DNA of 64,000 bases from positions 4,047,001 through 4,111,000 of the forward strand of contig JACJXX010000001.1 in the NCBI GenBank assembly GCA_020636435.1. The letters are read 5' to 3'. The position numbers and the translations under genes were made by a program. Below, piece after piece: positions 15,531 through 24,781 of this stretch. The number at the start of each line of letters is the position of its first letter. Position 1 is the stretch's first letter. The notes below the pieces were generated by a model, which ran no database searches, was not told where the DNA came from, and was given only the letters and a program-made list of their open reading frames with translations. Source of the DNA: Lewinellaceae bacterium (GTDB taxonomy: Bacteria; Bacteroidota; Bacteroidia; Chitinophagales; Saprospiraceae).

Positions 15531-17426
15531 ATGAAAAAACCGTATTTTATCATCGATTTCGACAGCACCTTCACCCGCATAGAAGCACTGGACCTGCTGG
15601 CGGAGATCGTGCTGTCGCATACGCATCCGAAGAAGCGGGACAAAATCCTTCAACAAATTCAGGACATTACGAACCTGGGGATGGATGGCTCGCTGGACTT
15701 CCGCAGCTCGCTCACTCAGCGGCTGGCGCTGCTTCAAGTGCACAAGGAGGACATACAGGAACTGGCAGAACAACTGAAGAAGCAGGTCTCCCCTTCTTTC
15801 CTGCGCAACCAGAAGCATCTCAATGCCTTGCGGGAAACCGTTTATGTCGTTTCCAACGGCTTTGCGGATTTCATCACGCCCGTAATTGTCGATTACGGCC
15901 TGCTGGCGGAAAACGTCTTTGCCAACGAGTTCCTCTACGATGAAGAAGGGTTTGTTGCCGGCTTCAACCCCGATATTCCGCTTTCCCGCAGCGGAGGCAA
16001 GTCGCAGGTGATCAAAAATCTAAAACTCAAGGGCGACGTCTATGTCATTGGAGACGGGGCCAACGACCTGGAGATCCGCAAGGCGGGTTTCGCCAATAAA
16101 TTTTATCTGTTTACCGAAAACGTCGAACGGGAGAAGGTCAAAAAAGAGGCTGACCACATCGCTCCGAGCTTTGACGAAATACTATACGAATTAAAGATGA
16201 GCCGCTCACTATCTTATCCGAAGAACCGCATCAAGGTTTTGCTGCTGGAAGGCGTGCACCCGGCCGCTGTGGAGTTGTTTGAAAAAGAAGGATATCAGGT
16301 TGAATACCTGGAGACCGCCCTCAGCGAGGAGGAATTGTGCAAAAAGATCAAGAACGTCAATGTGCTGGGCATTCGTTCCAAAACACAGGTCACCGAAAAG
16401 GCCATTACCTGCGCCCGGCGGCTGATCAACATCGGCGCCTTTTGCATCGGCACCAACCAGATCGACCTGGAAGCCTGCACCCGGCATGGGGTGGCAGTCT
16501 TCAACGCCCCGTTCAGCAATACCCGCTCGGTGGTGGAACTGGCCCTGGCCGAGATCATCATGCTGGTGCGCAACCTGCCGGATAAAGCCCGCGCCATGCA
16601 CAACGGGAAATGGGAAAAGTCGGCCCGCGCTGCCCACGAGGTGCGGGGCAAAAAGCTGGGCATCATCGGCTATGGCAACATCGGCTCCCAGCTGTCCGTG
16701 CTGGCGGAAGCCCTGGGCCTTGAGGTCTACTTCTATGACATCGCCGACAAACTGGCGCTGGGCAACGCCCGCAAATGCGACAGCCTGGATGAACTGCTCT
16801 CCGTTGCCGACATCGTAACCCTGCACGTCGACGGCCGCCCGGAGAACAACCGCATCTTCGGCGCAGAGCAGTTTTCCAAAATGAAAGACGGCGCCATCTT
16901 CCTCAACCTGGCTCGTGGCCAGGTGGTACAGGTGGAAGCCCTGCGGGAGGCGGTCCTTTCCGGCAAAGTAGGAGGTTGTGCGGTAGATGTTTTCCCCAAA
17001 GAGCCCAAGAGCAACAACGAGCCCTTCGAGTCGGAGCTCGTCGGCCTGCCCAACACCATACTGACCCCTCATATCGGCGGCAGCACGGCCGAAGCCCAGG
17101 AAAACATCGGCCAGTTTGTGCCCAATAAGATCGTTCAGTACATCAATACGGGCAGCACCACCGGCAGCGTCAACTTCCCCAACGTGCAACTGCAGGCCGT
17201 CAAAGAGGCCCACCGCCTGCTGCACATCCACCACAACGTACCCAACGTGCTGGCTCAGATCGACCAAATCCTCGGGAAATACAACATCAATATCCTGGGC
17301 CAGTATCTGAAAACCAACGAACAGATCGGCTATGTGATCACCGACGTAGACCAGGCTTACGGAGAGGAACTGCTCGACGAGCTGAAAAAGATAGCGCCAA
17401 CGATCTGGTTTCGGGTGCTGTATTAG
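15531..17426 (+). CDS. serA: Phosphoserine phosphatase-D-3-phosphoglycerate dehydrogenase fusion, 631 aa
   Basis: Combines the first and last steps of serine synthesis in one polypeptide. Residues 1-220 are a HAD phosphatase of the phosphoserine phosphatase type: IIDFDSTFTRIEAL (nucleophile Asp in DxDST), VVSNGF, and VIGDGANDLEI. From about residue 228 follows 3-phosphoglycerate dehydrogenase with GIIGYGNIGS (NAD-binding, near residue 380), LNLARGQVV, DVFPKEP and TPHIGGSTAEAQ, then a C-terminal ACT-like domain (HHNVPNVLAQIDQILGKYN). The ATG at 15531 is preferred over an upstream TTG because the N-terminus MKKPYFIIDFD starts directly at the HAD core. The middle step (serC) is not in the window. 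Confidence 0.9.
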   Translation: MKKPYFIIDFDSTFTRIEALDLLAEIVLSHTHPKKRDKILQQIQDITNLGMDGSLDFRSSLTQRLALLQVHKEDIQELAEQLKKQVSPSFLRNQKHLNALRETVYVVSNGFADFITPVIVDYGLLAENVFANEFLYDEEGFVAGFNPDIPLSRSGGKSQVIKNLKLKGDVYVIGDGANDLEIRKAGFANKFYLFTENVEREKVKKEADHIAPSFDEILYELKMSRSLSYPKNRIKVLLLEGVHPAAVELFEKEGYQVEYLETALSEEELCKKIKNVNVLGIRSKTQVTEKAITCARRLINIGAFCIGTNQIDLEACTRHGVAVFNAPFSNTRSVVELALAEIIMLVRNLPDKARAMHNGKWEKSARAAHEVRGKKLGIIGYGNIGSQLSVLAEALGLEVYFYDIADKLALGNARKCDSLDELLSVADIVTLHVDGRPENNRIFGAEQFSKMKDGAIFLNLARGQVVQVEALREAVLSGKVGGCAVDVFPKEPKSNNEPFESELVGLPNTILTPHIGGSTAEAQENIGQFVPNKIVQYINTGSTTGSVNFPNVQLQAVKEAHRLLHIHHNVPNVLAQIDQILGKYNINILGQYLKTNEQIGYVITDVDQAYGEELLDELKKIAPTIWFRVLY

Positions 17427-17485
17427 AGGGCGGCTGGTTTCGGGTGCCAACCGACAACCATCAACCATCAACAAACTGGCCCCAC

Positions 17486-20400
17486 CTACCTATCCGCCTC
17501 CATAAACTCCTCCTTGCTGCGATAGGTGATCTCCGGCAGGCCTTCGGCGGCGAGCGCGGCATTGAGCGCGGCAAGCCTGGCCAGCAACCCATCCATTTTC
17601 CCCTGAGCCGCTTCCAGTTGGGAAGATAAAAGCTTCAGGTTTTGCAACTGGGCGTTGGACGGCCGGCCGGCATAGCCGGCAACCTCGCCGTAGAGCGCAG
17701 CTATCTTCTCGCGCAGTTTCGGTTCGGCCTGGCCGACGTAGTTGTCGCCGGTGGTAACCACCAGTTCTTCCTTCATCGTTTGGAGATCGGCGGTAAAGGG
17801 ATCCAGCAGTTTCAGCGCCTTTTTTGACAGCCCTTTACTCCTTGCCATCCCGGCGCCCTCTATCATCTTATCAGCCTGATCGATCAGGTAGGCCATGCTT
17901 TCGTTCATCCGGTACAGCTTCATGGCAGCCTCGTGCTGGGCTTCCCGGTCGGCACCAGTATGGATAGACTCCGGGTCGGGAACCAGGGTAAGGGTGGTTT
18001 CGTAGACGTCTTTTCCTTTGGTCAGGCGCACCGTATATTCTCCGGGAGGCACGGTAGGTGTTGTAAACCCACCGAAGGTGAAGGTCTTGGCCGCGGCGAT
18101 TTTGGGCATCTTATAGCGGTAATTCCAGGAAACCTGGTTGATGCCTTTGGCCTTCCCGGGCGGCAGGTCCGCCACCTTTTCGCCGGAGCCATCGAAGACC
18201 TCCATGGTCATTTTGCCAAAGGTGTGGCGCTTTTTGAGGTAATACACTATCTGGGCCGCAGAGGTAGGATTTTCGCCTACAAACTCTCCGAAGGCAGAGG
18301 CGCCGCCCAGGCTGGAGGTTTCTTTGATGATGGCCGGCGGATGGGCGAAAAAGTGCACCTCCTTCGCCGCGATCTCCGGGGTCAGTTGCCGCAACGGCGC
18401 CACATCATCGATAATGATGATTCCCCGGCCATGGGTAGCCATTACCAAAGCGTGGTCTCTGGGGTGGAGGGTGAGGTGATGGACGGCGACGGAGGGCATG
18501 TTATTGGTGAACTTCGACCAGTTGCGGCCTCCGTCGACAGTAATGTACAGGCCAAATTCGGTGCCCAGGTAGAGCAGGCCGGGGTTGACAAAGTCTTCCT
18601 GGATGCAACGGGCAAAGCCCTGAATGTCTTCTGTAGCGATAGAGGCCCATGTTTTGCCGCCATCTGAAGTTTTGTAGACGTAGGCGCTGCCGTCGTTTTG
18701 CGTATGCCCGTCGAACACGGCATAGGCAGCCTGCTTATTGAAGTTGCTGGGTTCGATGTGGTATACCCAGGTGTTTTTCGGAACGCCCTGCAGGTTGCCG
18801 GCGACATTCGCCCAGCTTTTACCGCCATCCATGGTCACCTGTACGTTGCCGTCGTCCGTTCCCACCCAGATCACTTGTTCATCCAGGGGCGACTCGGCGA
18901 TGGTAAAGATGGTGCAGTGGTTTTCTGCGCCGGAGTTGTCGGTGCTGAGGCCTCCGCTTTCTTCCTGTTGTTGCTTGGCGGGGTCGTTGGTGGTCAGGTC
19001 GGGCGAAATCTTCACCCAGGTTTCGCCCCGGTCATCGGAGCGGTGCAGAAACTGGCTGCCCACGTACAGGCGGTCTGGCTGATGCGTACTGGTGGAAATG
19101 GGCGTGTTCCAGTTGAAGCGCAGCTTGGGGTCGCTTTCTTCAGCATAAGGTTTGACGGTTTTTATCTGTTGTTTTTCCATGTCTACCCGCCACAGCCCTT
19201 CGGCGCCCTGCATTTCCGAGTAGCAAATGTTGGGGTCCTCCGGATGAGGATACACCCGAAAACCGTCTCCATAACCTACCCCCAGCCAATCGCGGGCTTC
19301 GATGCCGCCGGGGCTGGCCGAGGGGCCTACCCAGGAGCCATTGTCCTGCAACCCGCCGTAAACGCGGAACGGCTTCTGCATATCTACAGTAACATGATAG
19401 TATTGCGAAACCGGCAGGCCCTTGACCATTTCCCATGCCGTGCCGCCATCCCAGGAACGATAAACGCCCCCATCGCAACCCAGGTAAATTCGGTTCGAAT
19501 CGTGGACGTCAAACCAGTAGTCGTGAATATCGGCATGCACGCCGCTGCCGATCTGCCGGAAAGTGTTTCCGCCATCCTTGCTGATGGAACCGCTCAGGCC
19601 GGCCTTGCACACTATATCGGGGTTTTTCGGATCGACGACGATGCGCGAGAAGTAGAAAGGCCGCACCGCCAGCTCGAAATCCTTGTTGCGGTGTTCCCAG
19701 GTAGCTCCTCCGTCATCGGAGCGGTAGAGGCCCTTGCCTTCGTTTTGCTCGGATTCGATGACCGAATACAGGATGTTGGGGCTGGAGGGAGCAATGGCAA
19801 TGGCGATACGCCCCAGCTTGCCTTCCGGAAAACCACTGTGGATCTTATTCCAGTTTTTGCCGCCATCGGTAGATTTATACAGGGCGCTTTGCGTGCCTCC
19901 TGAATTGAAGGAGTAGGCTGTTCGGCGAAACTCCCAGAAGGCGGCGTAGAGGGTGTTGGGGTCGCTGGGGTCCATAGCCAGGTCGGAACAGCCCGTCGTT
20001 GGATCGGCATAAAGTATTTTTTCCCAACTGGCTCCGCCATCCGTTGTCTTATAAACCCCACGGTCTTCGCTGTCGCCCCAAAGCGCGCCCATCACTCCGG
20101 CGTAGGCCTCGTTGGGGTTTTCAGGGTTGACTTGTATGCTGCTGATGCGTTCGGATTTTTCCAGCCCGAGGTGTTGCCAGTTTTTCCCTCCATCTGTGGA
20201 TTTATAGATGCCATTGCCGACCGAGACGCTGTTGCGGGTCCAGCATTCGCCGGTGCCTACCCAAAGCACGTTGTCCGGGTTTTGAGGGTCGACGGCAATA
20301 GCTCCGATGGACTGGGGGTGGTCGTCAAAAATGGATTTGAAGGTGACGCCGCCGTCGGTAGATTGCCATACGCCGCCACCGGCAGCTCCCACGTAGAGTA

Positions 20401-20572
20401 TTTTCGGGTCGGTGGGATGCCCTTGCAGGTCGGTGATGCGGCCGCTCATCAGCGCCGGGCCGATGTGGCGGGCGCGCATGGACCCGAACAGGGCGTCTCC
20501 TTTGGGCAAGTCCTGCCCGAAAAGTGGATGAAACAATAAACAAAGGATTGGGAATAGCAGAGGCCTGAACAT
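17486..20572 (-). CDS. Secreted BNR/VPS10-type beta-propeller protein, 1028 aa
   Basis: An exported protein with multiple Asp-box propeller repeats (for example STDGGVTF, STDGGKNWQHL, TTDGGASWEKI, SDDGGATWEH, TMDGGKSWANV, TVDGGRNWSKF) in the order typical of the sortilin/VPS10-like family common in Bacteroidota. Residues beyond about 760 form a beta-rich domain and a C-terminal helical segment. The ATG at 20572 is chosen because it gives a signal peptide, MFRPLLFPILCLLFHPLFGQ; an upstream in-frame start at 20680 would overlap the preceding gene. No T9SS tail is seen. It lies 91 bp downstream of the LolA-like gene on the same strand. Many relatives are called glycosyl hydrolases, but no catalytic site is evident, so function is unknown. 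Confidence 0.85.
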   Translation of the reverse strand: MFRPLLFPILCLLFHPLFGQDLPKGDALFGSMRARHIGPALMSGRITDLQGHPTDPKILYVGAAGGGVWQSTDGGVTFKSIFDDHPQSIGAIAVDPQNPDNVLWVGTGECWTRNSVSVGNGIYKSTDGGKNWQHLGLEKSERISSIQVNPENPNEAYAGVMGALWGDSEDRGVYKTTDGGASWEKILYADPTTGCSDLAMDPSDPNTLYAAFWEFRRTAYSFNSGGTQSALYKSTDGGKNWNKIHSGFPEGKLGRIAIAIAPSSPNILYSVIESEQNEGKGLYRSDDGGATWEHRNKDFELAVRPFYFSRIVVDPKNPDIVCKAGLSGSISKDGGNTFRQIGSGVHADIHDYWFDVHDSNRIYLGCDGGVYRSWDGGTAWEMVKGLPVSQYYHVTVDMQKPFRVYGGLQDNGSWVGPSASPGGIEARDWLGVGYGDGFRVYPHPEDPNICYSEMQGAEGLWRVDMEKQQIKTVKPYAEESDPKLRFNWNTPISTSTHQPDRLYVGSQFLHRSDDRGETWVKISPDLTTNDPAKQQQEESGGLSTDNSGAENHCTIFTIAESPLDEQVIWVGTDDGNVQVTMDGGKSWANVAGNLQGVPKNTWVYHIEPSNFNKQAAYAVFDGHTQNDGSAYVYKTSDGGKTWASIATEDIQGFARCIQEDFVNPGLLYLGTEFGLYITVDGGRNWSKFTNNMPSVAVHHLTLHPRDHALVMATHGRGIIIIDDVAPLRQLTPEIAAKEVHFFAHPPAIIKETSSLGGASAFGEFVGENPTSAAQIVYYLKKRHTFGKMTMEVFDGSGEKVADLPPGKAKGINQVSWNYRYKMPKIAAAKTFTFGGFTTPTVPPGEYTVRLTKGKDVYETTLTLVPDPESIHTGADREAQHEAAMKLYRMNESMAYLIDQADKMIEGAGMARSKGLSKKALKLLDPFTADLQTMKEELVVTTGDNYVGQAEPKLREKIAALYGEVAGYAGRPSNAQLQNLKLLSSQLEAAQGKMDGLLARLAALNAALAAEGLPEITYRSKEEFMEADR

Positions 20573-20663
20573 GGTTTTGATCAGAGGTTTGATGAGAGAA
20601 TAAAATTTTAGATGCAAAAGCATAGGGGCCCGGCCGGTTGAAATGGCCGGGCCACAAAATCGT

Positions 20664-21437
20664 TTACTCCTTACTTTCAACCGGCGCCGGTTCCGGATAT
20701 TGGAAAAGGGCCTCTTCTATCTCTACATTCAGGGCCATCTGCTCTATGGAGAGGTCGTAGACCGTTTGTCCCTGGAATTTCTGAGCGATGTTAAAGGGGA
20801 AATAGATGCCCTCTACCTCCTGATAATCGCTGAAGTAAGTTTGCGAAGCCTGCCCCTTCATCGGGCCGGTTTTGGCGTATTCCTCCTGCATGATCGGCAC
20901 CATAGATTCCTGATCAAAATAATAGTAGCTCAGGTTCTCTTCTTCCTTCCCATCGACCACGACTGGCTTTTTCGTCAGTTTCACCTTGTAGCAGGCAGTG
21001 CCCTCCACTTCATCCTCTCCTTCTAAAGCTATGGTGTACCCCTTTTCCTTGTAGTTGAGAAAAGCATTGAGAAAATCCATTTCGCCTTTCATGATGTCAG
21101 ACTGCTCGGCGTCCCACTTCTCGGGTTCCATGGTCATAAAATTGGTGGACCAGCCTTCTTTTCCATCGAAAGCCATCTGAGTGATCTCTTTCCCCTGAAA
21201 CACCATATCCATGCGCATCAGGCCTGGCGCCTTCTGGTACATCGTAATTGGCAGTTCCATGCCCTGGGCCTGGCCCTTGGCCACAATTTTTACACTCTCG
21301 ACGGCATCCAACTGCTCCCGGCCGCCGATCGCTTCCAGGTAACTATCGATAATTTCCTCCGCCGTCGTCTGTGCAATCATAGGATGCAGGCCTACCATCA
21401 AACAAAGGGCAGAAAGAAGAAAAAACGTCTTTTTCAT
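20664..21437 (-). CDS. LolA-like outer-membrane lipoprotein-sorting family protein
   Basis: 257 residues with a signal peptide (MKKTFFLLSALCLMVGLHPMIAQ) and a LolA/LolB-type single beta-sheet fold suggested by EIIDSYLEAIGGREQLDAV, then MRMDMVFQGKEITQMAFDGKEGW and the terminal QTVYDLSIEQMALN. Such proteins are periplasmic lipid- or lipoprotein-binding carriers, but this subgroup is uncharacterised and should not be taken as the true LolA. It is the upstream gene of a probable pair with the propeller protein. Confidence 0.75.
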   Translation of the reverse strand: MKKTFFLLSALCLMVGLHPMIAQTTAEEIIDSYLEAIGGREQLDAVESVKIVAKGQAQGMELPITMYQKAPGLMRMDMVFQGKEITQMAFDGKEGWSTNFMTMEPEKWDAEQSDIMKGEMDFLNAFLNYKEKGYTIALEGEDEVEGTACYKVKLTKKPVVVDGKEEENLSYYYFDQESMVPIMQEEYAKTGPMKGQASQTYFSDYQEVEGIYFPFNIAQKFQGQTVYDLSIEQMALNVEIEEALFQYPEPAPVESKE

Positions 21438-21639
21438 AATAGGAAGTTTTTTTTAGCAATGATGAATATCGGATCAAATCGGGACCGAAGATAAAAACTG
21501 GATGGCAGGAAGCGGAATCTTTTCGGCCGATAGCGGCATGAGGCCTGTAAAAATATGCTTTTCATCGGGTGAAATTTATTTTTACTCGCATAAATAATAG
21601 TAAAACTACTTTTTATGGTATTTTAATTTGTTTTAAAAA

Positions 21640-21647
21640 TAGTTTTG
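21640..21647 (+). promoter_or_regulatory. -7 element TAGTTTTG upstream of Usp-like gene
   Basis: Exact match to TAnnTTTG, 77 bp before the ATG at 21725, in an AT-rich tract. No good -33 TTG at the usual spacing. Confidence 0.45.
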
Positions 21648-21724
21648 CATATATTACGAGCATAATGCGATAAATGAAAAGGCCTTGACTGCCTTTTTCC
21701 GCAAAATTCAAAAGGCACAATCAA

Positions 21725-22480
21725 ATGCTTAAGCTGCTGTTTGCAAACAACCAGCACTCTGATTCCGGAGATGCCGCCAGGTATTTTCTCGAGTTTGCTG
21801 ATGAAATAAATGCGGACGTTACCGTTCTGAGTCCCTCTGGCAAAGGGAGGCGGTCGCCGGCAATTTTCTACCCTGATCGAATCTCGCGCCTAACGGGCAG
21901 TTTCTTATATTCGGGCAACTTTGTGCAGGAGGCAGTGGTTTCCAGCCGCAACTTTTCCTACGACCTCATCCTTGCCAGCCAGGAGTGCAAAAAGAAGTGG
22001 TTTGAAAATTGCCCGGCCCGCAATATTGCCCGGAAGGCCTGGGCGCCGGTATTGCTGATACCGAAACAGAGCTTGTTTAAACCTTTCGAGAAAGTACTGT
22101 TTCTCGATGATCAATACTACGCAGCAAGCCAGCCGATCCTGAGGAAATTAAGTGGGATTTGGCGCCAGCAACATTTCCTGTACCCGGCGACGATGAGGCG
22201 GCGCGGCGCCGGATACAGCAACCGCCGGTTCGATGAGACAGGGTATCCTGTTGTTCCCCGGCCAGATGCAGGCAGCCTTCATCGGTACATCGAACGGCAC
22301 GGCATCGGGTTGGTAGTGGCCAACGAAAGCTCAAGCAATCTCAGCCACCGGGTTCTGGAAGAATTGCCGGCCCCGGTCCTGGTATTCAACTCCAGAAACA
22401 CGGTTTGCTCTCGTCCGGAAAAACACCCGGCGGCGATTCCATTCGTCAGGGAATTGTTTCGGGTTGGAAAAATATCATAG
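21725..22480 (+). CDS. Universal stress protein-like (UspA family), 251 aa
   Basis: A two-lobed, diverged Usp. The first lobe begins MLKLLFANNQHSDSGDAAR and contains DLILASQE and APVLLIPKQ; the second begins EKVLFLDDQYYAASQPIL and ends GLVVANESSSNLSHRVLEELPAPVLVF, echoing the Usp ending S-x-x-x-x-L. A canonical GxGxxG-(S/T) nucleotide motif is weak, so ATP binding is uncertain. It lies just upstream of the SulP transporter (about 160 bp), an arrangement in which the pair may be co-regulated. Assignment is by pattern only. Confidence 0.6.
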   Translation: MLKLLFANNQHSDSGDAARYFLEFADEINADVTVLSPSGKGRRSPAIFYPDRISRLTGSFLYSGNFVQEAVVSSRNFSYDLILASQECKKKWFENCPARNIARKAWAPVLLIPKQSLFKPFEKVLFLDDQYYAASQPILRKLSGIWRQQHFLYPATMRRRGAGYSNRRFDETGYPVVPRPDAGSLHRYIERHGIGLVVANESSSNLSHRVLEELPAPVLVFNSRNTVCSRPEKHPAAIPFVRELFRVGKIS

Positions 22481-22641
22481 CAATGCTATTTTAAATAAAA
22501 TTTTTACAATTATTACAATTGGTAAAACATTTATAACAATTTAGTGTTACCCATTTTTGTTCGATAACTGAAAGCACATTCGGCAGTTTTCCCTCTGTCC
22601 TGCCTTGCCTCATTGCCGTTAATACAAAACATAGATTGACC

Positions 22642-24285
22642 ATGGTATCCAATTCGAAGACTACTGCAAGTTCAAACTTGTTTTCCAACCTGAAATACGA
22701 CCTACCCGCCAGCCTCGTCGTCTTTCTTGTAGCCCTGCCGCTCTGCCTCGGCATCGCGCTGGCCTCCGGCGCGCCACTTTTTTCGGGCATCATCGCAGGC
22801 ATCGTCGGCGGTATTGTCGTCGGTTTTGCAAGCGGCTCCCAGATTGGCGTGAGCGGCCCGGCTGCAGGCCTGGCGGTTATCGTCCTGTCTGCCATTCAGG
22901 AACTCGGCGCCTTTGAAATATTTTTGCTGGCTGTGGTTATCTCCGGGTTCATCCAGATGTTGCTGGGTTTTGCCAAAGCAGGCATCATCGGTTATTATTT
23001 TCCCTCTTCTGTGATAAAGGGGATGCTGTCGGGCATTGGCATTATCATTATCCTCAAGCAGATTCCACACGCATTGGGGTATGACAAAGACTATGAAGGA
23101 AACCTCTCCTTCGTGCAACCGGATGGACACAATACCTTTTCGGAATTGTATTACATGCTCGACTTCGTCAGCCCGGGCGCTATCCTCATAGCCCTTCTGT
23201 CTCTGGCCATATTGATCCTGTGGGAACAACCGTTCATAAAGAAGCGCTCCATTTTTCAGATCATTCAGGGGCCTTTGGTTGTTGTCGTGGCCGGTATTTT
23301 CCTTAATCTGTTGTTCCAATCTATGCCACAACTGGCCCTTAGGCCCGATCAGATCGTCAGCATACCGGTTGCGGAAAGCCTGAGCGGCTTCTTCGGATTG
23401 TTTACCCTTCCTGATTTCAGCCAGGTCGGCAACCCTCAGATATACGTCGTAGCCATCACCATAGCCATAGTAGCCAGCCTGGAGACGCTGCTCTGTGTGG
23501 AAGCTACCGACAAACTAGACCCGCAAAAGCGCGTCACTCCGACCAACCGGGAGCTGAAGGCGCAGGGCCTGGGCAATATCCTTTCCGGCCTGGTTGGCGG
23601 CCTGCCGGTCACGCAGGTGATCGTCCGCAGTTCGGCCAACATCCAGTCGGGAGGGCGCAGCAAAGCCTCCGCCATCATCCATGGTTTCATTCTGTTGGTT
23701 GCCGCAATGGCCATTCCCCATGTCCTGAACCTCATCCCGCTGTCCAGCCTCGCTGCCGTGCTCTTTCTGGTAGGTTATAAACTGGCCAAGCCGGCCCTGT
23801 TCAAGAAAATGTATCAGCAGGGCAAAGCTCAGTTCGTGCCCTTTATCGTCACCATTTTGGCCATTGTCTTCACCGACTTGCTGGTAGGAATAGGGCTGGG
23901 GCTCGTGGTCGCGATCTTTTACGTGCTGTACAACAACTACAAGAAACCCTACTTTTTCTACCCCGAAAAGCACGAGGAGGGCGCGCCGATCCGCTTCGAA
24001 CTGGCAGAGGATGTAACCTTCCTCAACAAGGCCAGCATCCTGCAGACCCTCAACCACCTTCCGGAAAACTCGAAGGTTATCATCGACGCCACCAATACCG
24101 TCAACATCGACCTGGATGTGATCGAGATCATCGAAGATTTCCGGCAGAGCGCTCATTACAAAAATATCGAGCTGGAGGTACAGGGGCTATACGATGAAAA
24201 GAAATCCAAGGATTCGGTCCGGGATTTTGCGCAGATGGTGCAGAACAGCACCGATCCCAATGGCAAGCTGGTTTTGCAGGAATAG
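22642..24285 (+). CDS. SulP-family inorganic anion transporter
   Basis: SLC26/SulP permease with the family opening YDLPASLVVFLVALPLCLGIALASGAPLFSG and GSQIGVSGPAAGLAVIV, about 11-12 hydrophobic segments, and NRELKAQGLGNILSGLVGGLPVTQVIVRSSAN, a hallmark of bacterial members. The C-terminus (about residues 430-547) is a STAS-like domain (VTFLNKASILQTLNHLPENS, then VIIDATNTVNIDLDVIEIIEDF). The substrate may be sulfate or bicarbonate; no carbonic anhydrase or sulfate-assimilation gene is adjacent, so it cannot be decided. Start at the ATG 22642 (MVSNSK); a TTG two codons upstream is possible. Confidence 0.9.
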   Translation: MVSNSKTTASSNLFSNLKYDLPASLVVFLVALPLCLGIALASGAPLFSGIIAGIVGGIVVGFASGSQIGVSGPAAGLAVIVLSAIQELGAFEIFLLAVVISGFIQMLLGFAKAGIIGYYFPSSVIKGMLSGIGIIIILKQIPHALGYDKDYEGNLSFVQPDGHNTFSELYYMLDFVSPGAILIALLSLAILILWEQPFIKKRSIFQIIQGPLVVVVAGIFLNLLFQSMPQLALRPDQIVSIPVAESLSGFFGLFTLPDFSQVGNPQIYVVAITIAIVASLETLLCVEATDKLDPQKRVTPTNRELKAQGLGNILSGLVGGLPVTQVIVRSSANIQSGGRSKASAIIHGFILLVAAMAIPHVLNLIPLSSLAAVLFLVGYKLAKPALFKKMYQQGKAQFVPFIVTILAIVFTDLLVGIGLGLVVAIFYVLYNNYKKPYFFYPEKHEEGAPIRFELAEDVTFLNKASILQTLNHLPENSKVIIDATNTVNIDLDVIEIIEDFRQSAHYKNIELEVQGLYDEKKSKDSVRDFAQMVQNSTDPNGKLVLQE

Positions 24286-24701
24286 GCAATTCGCATTGCT
24301 GCCCCTGGCCTTTCAATAATACACATGAGTCATTCTGAACTTGAAAAATGGAACACGGATGACACGGATTGAGCGGATCTTAGCGGGTTGTCGTTAGCAT
24401 TAGCCAATCCGTGTAGATTCGCTCAATCTGAGCCATCCCTTCCTGCTTGCTGCCGGCGCAGCAGGCGGGTAAGGCCGCGCCTCGTGGCAGGCAGGTGTGT
24501 TCTATCCTGGCAGGTGTTCAGAATATGGGATAGTTCATGTTTCTTACAGCAGACAGGCCCATTGCCGGTGGTTGGCCGGCGGCTGGGAGGGCCGGTCCAG
24601 GACCCAATTGCTGGTGCGCAACTCCATTGGCTGGCTGGTCACCCACCTCGATAGCAACTTCGCCCCGGGCTGGGCGCCCTGTTCAATACTCCGGCTGACG
24701 A
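24286..24701. other. Convergent intergenic region with repeats
   Basis: 416 bp between two convergent genes. 24346-24430 contains ACACGGATT and GATTGAGCG with their inverted partners AATCCGTGT and CGCTCAATC, so a long stem-loop can form. Its left arm carries ggaacacggatgacacgg, which recurs inverted near 32955-32972. The segment 24656-24680 is one arm of a perfect 25-bp inverted repeat with the 3' coding end of the next gene. No ORF is convincing. Confidence 0.5.
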
Positions 24702-24781
24702 TCAACGAATAGAGGCTTCTTTTTCTCTTTTGTTTTTCAGCCAATCCTTCTCCGAAAGGGCGCCCAGCCCGGGGCGAAGTT
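24656..24781. repeat. Perfect 25-bp inverted repeat spanning the 3' end of the GH133-like gene
   Basis: Arms at 24656-24680 and 24757-24781 are exact reverse complements (core cgccccgggctgggcgccct). The right arm encodes the C-terminal residues RPGLGAL; the left arm is beyond the stop. The transcript could fold into a stem with a 76-nt loop containing the stop codon. No T run follows. Confidence 0.8.
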
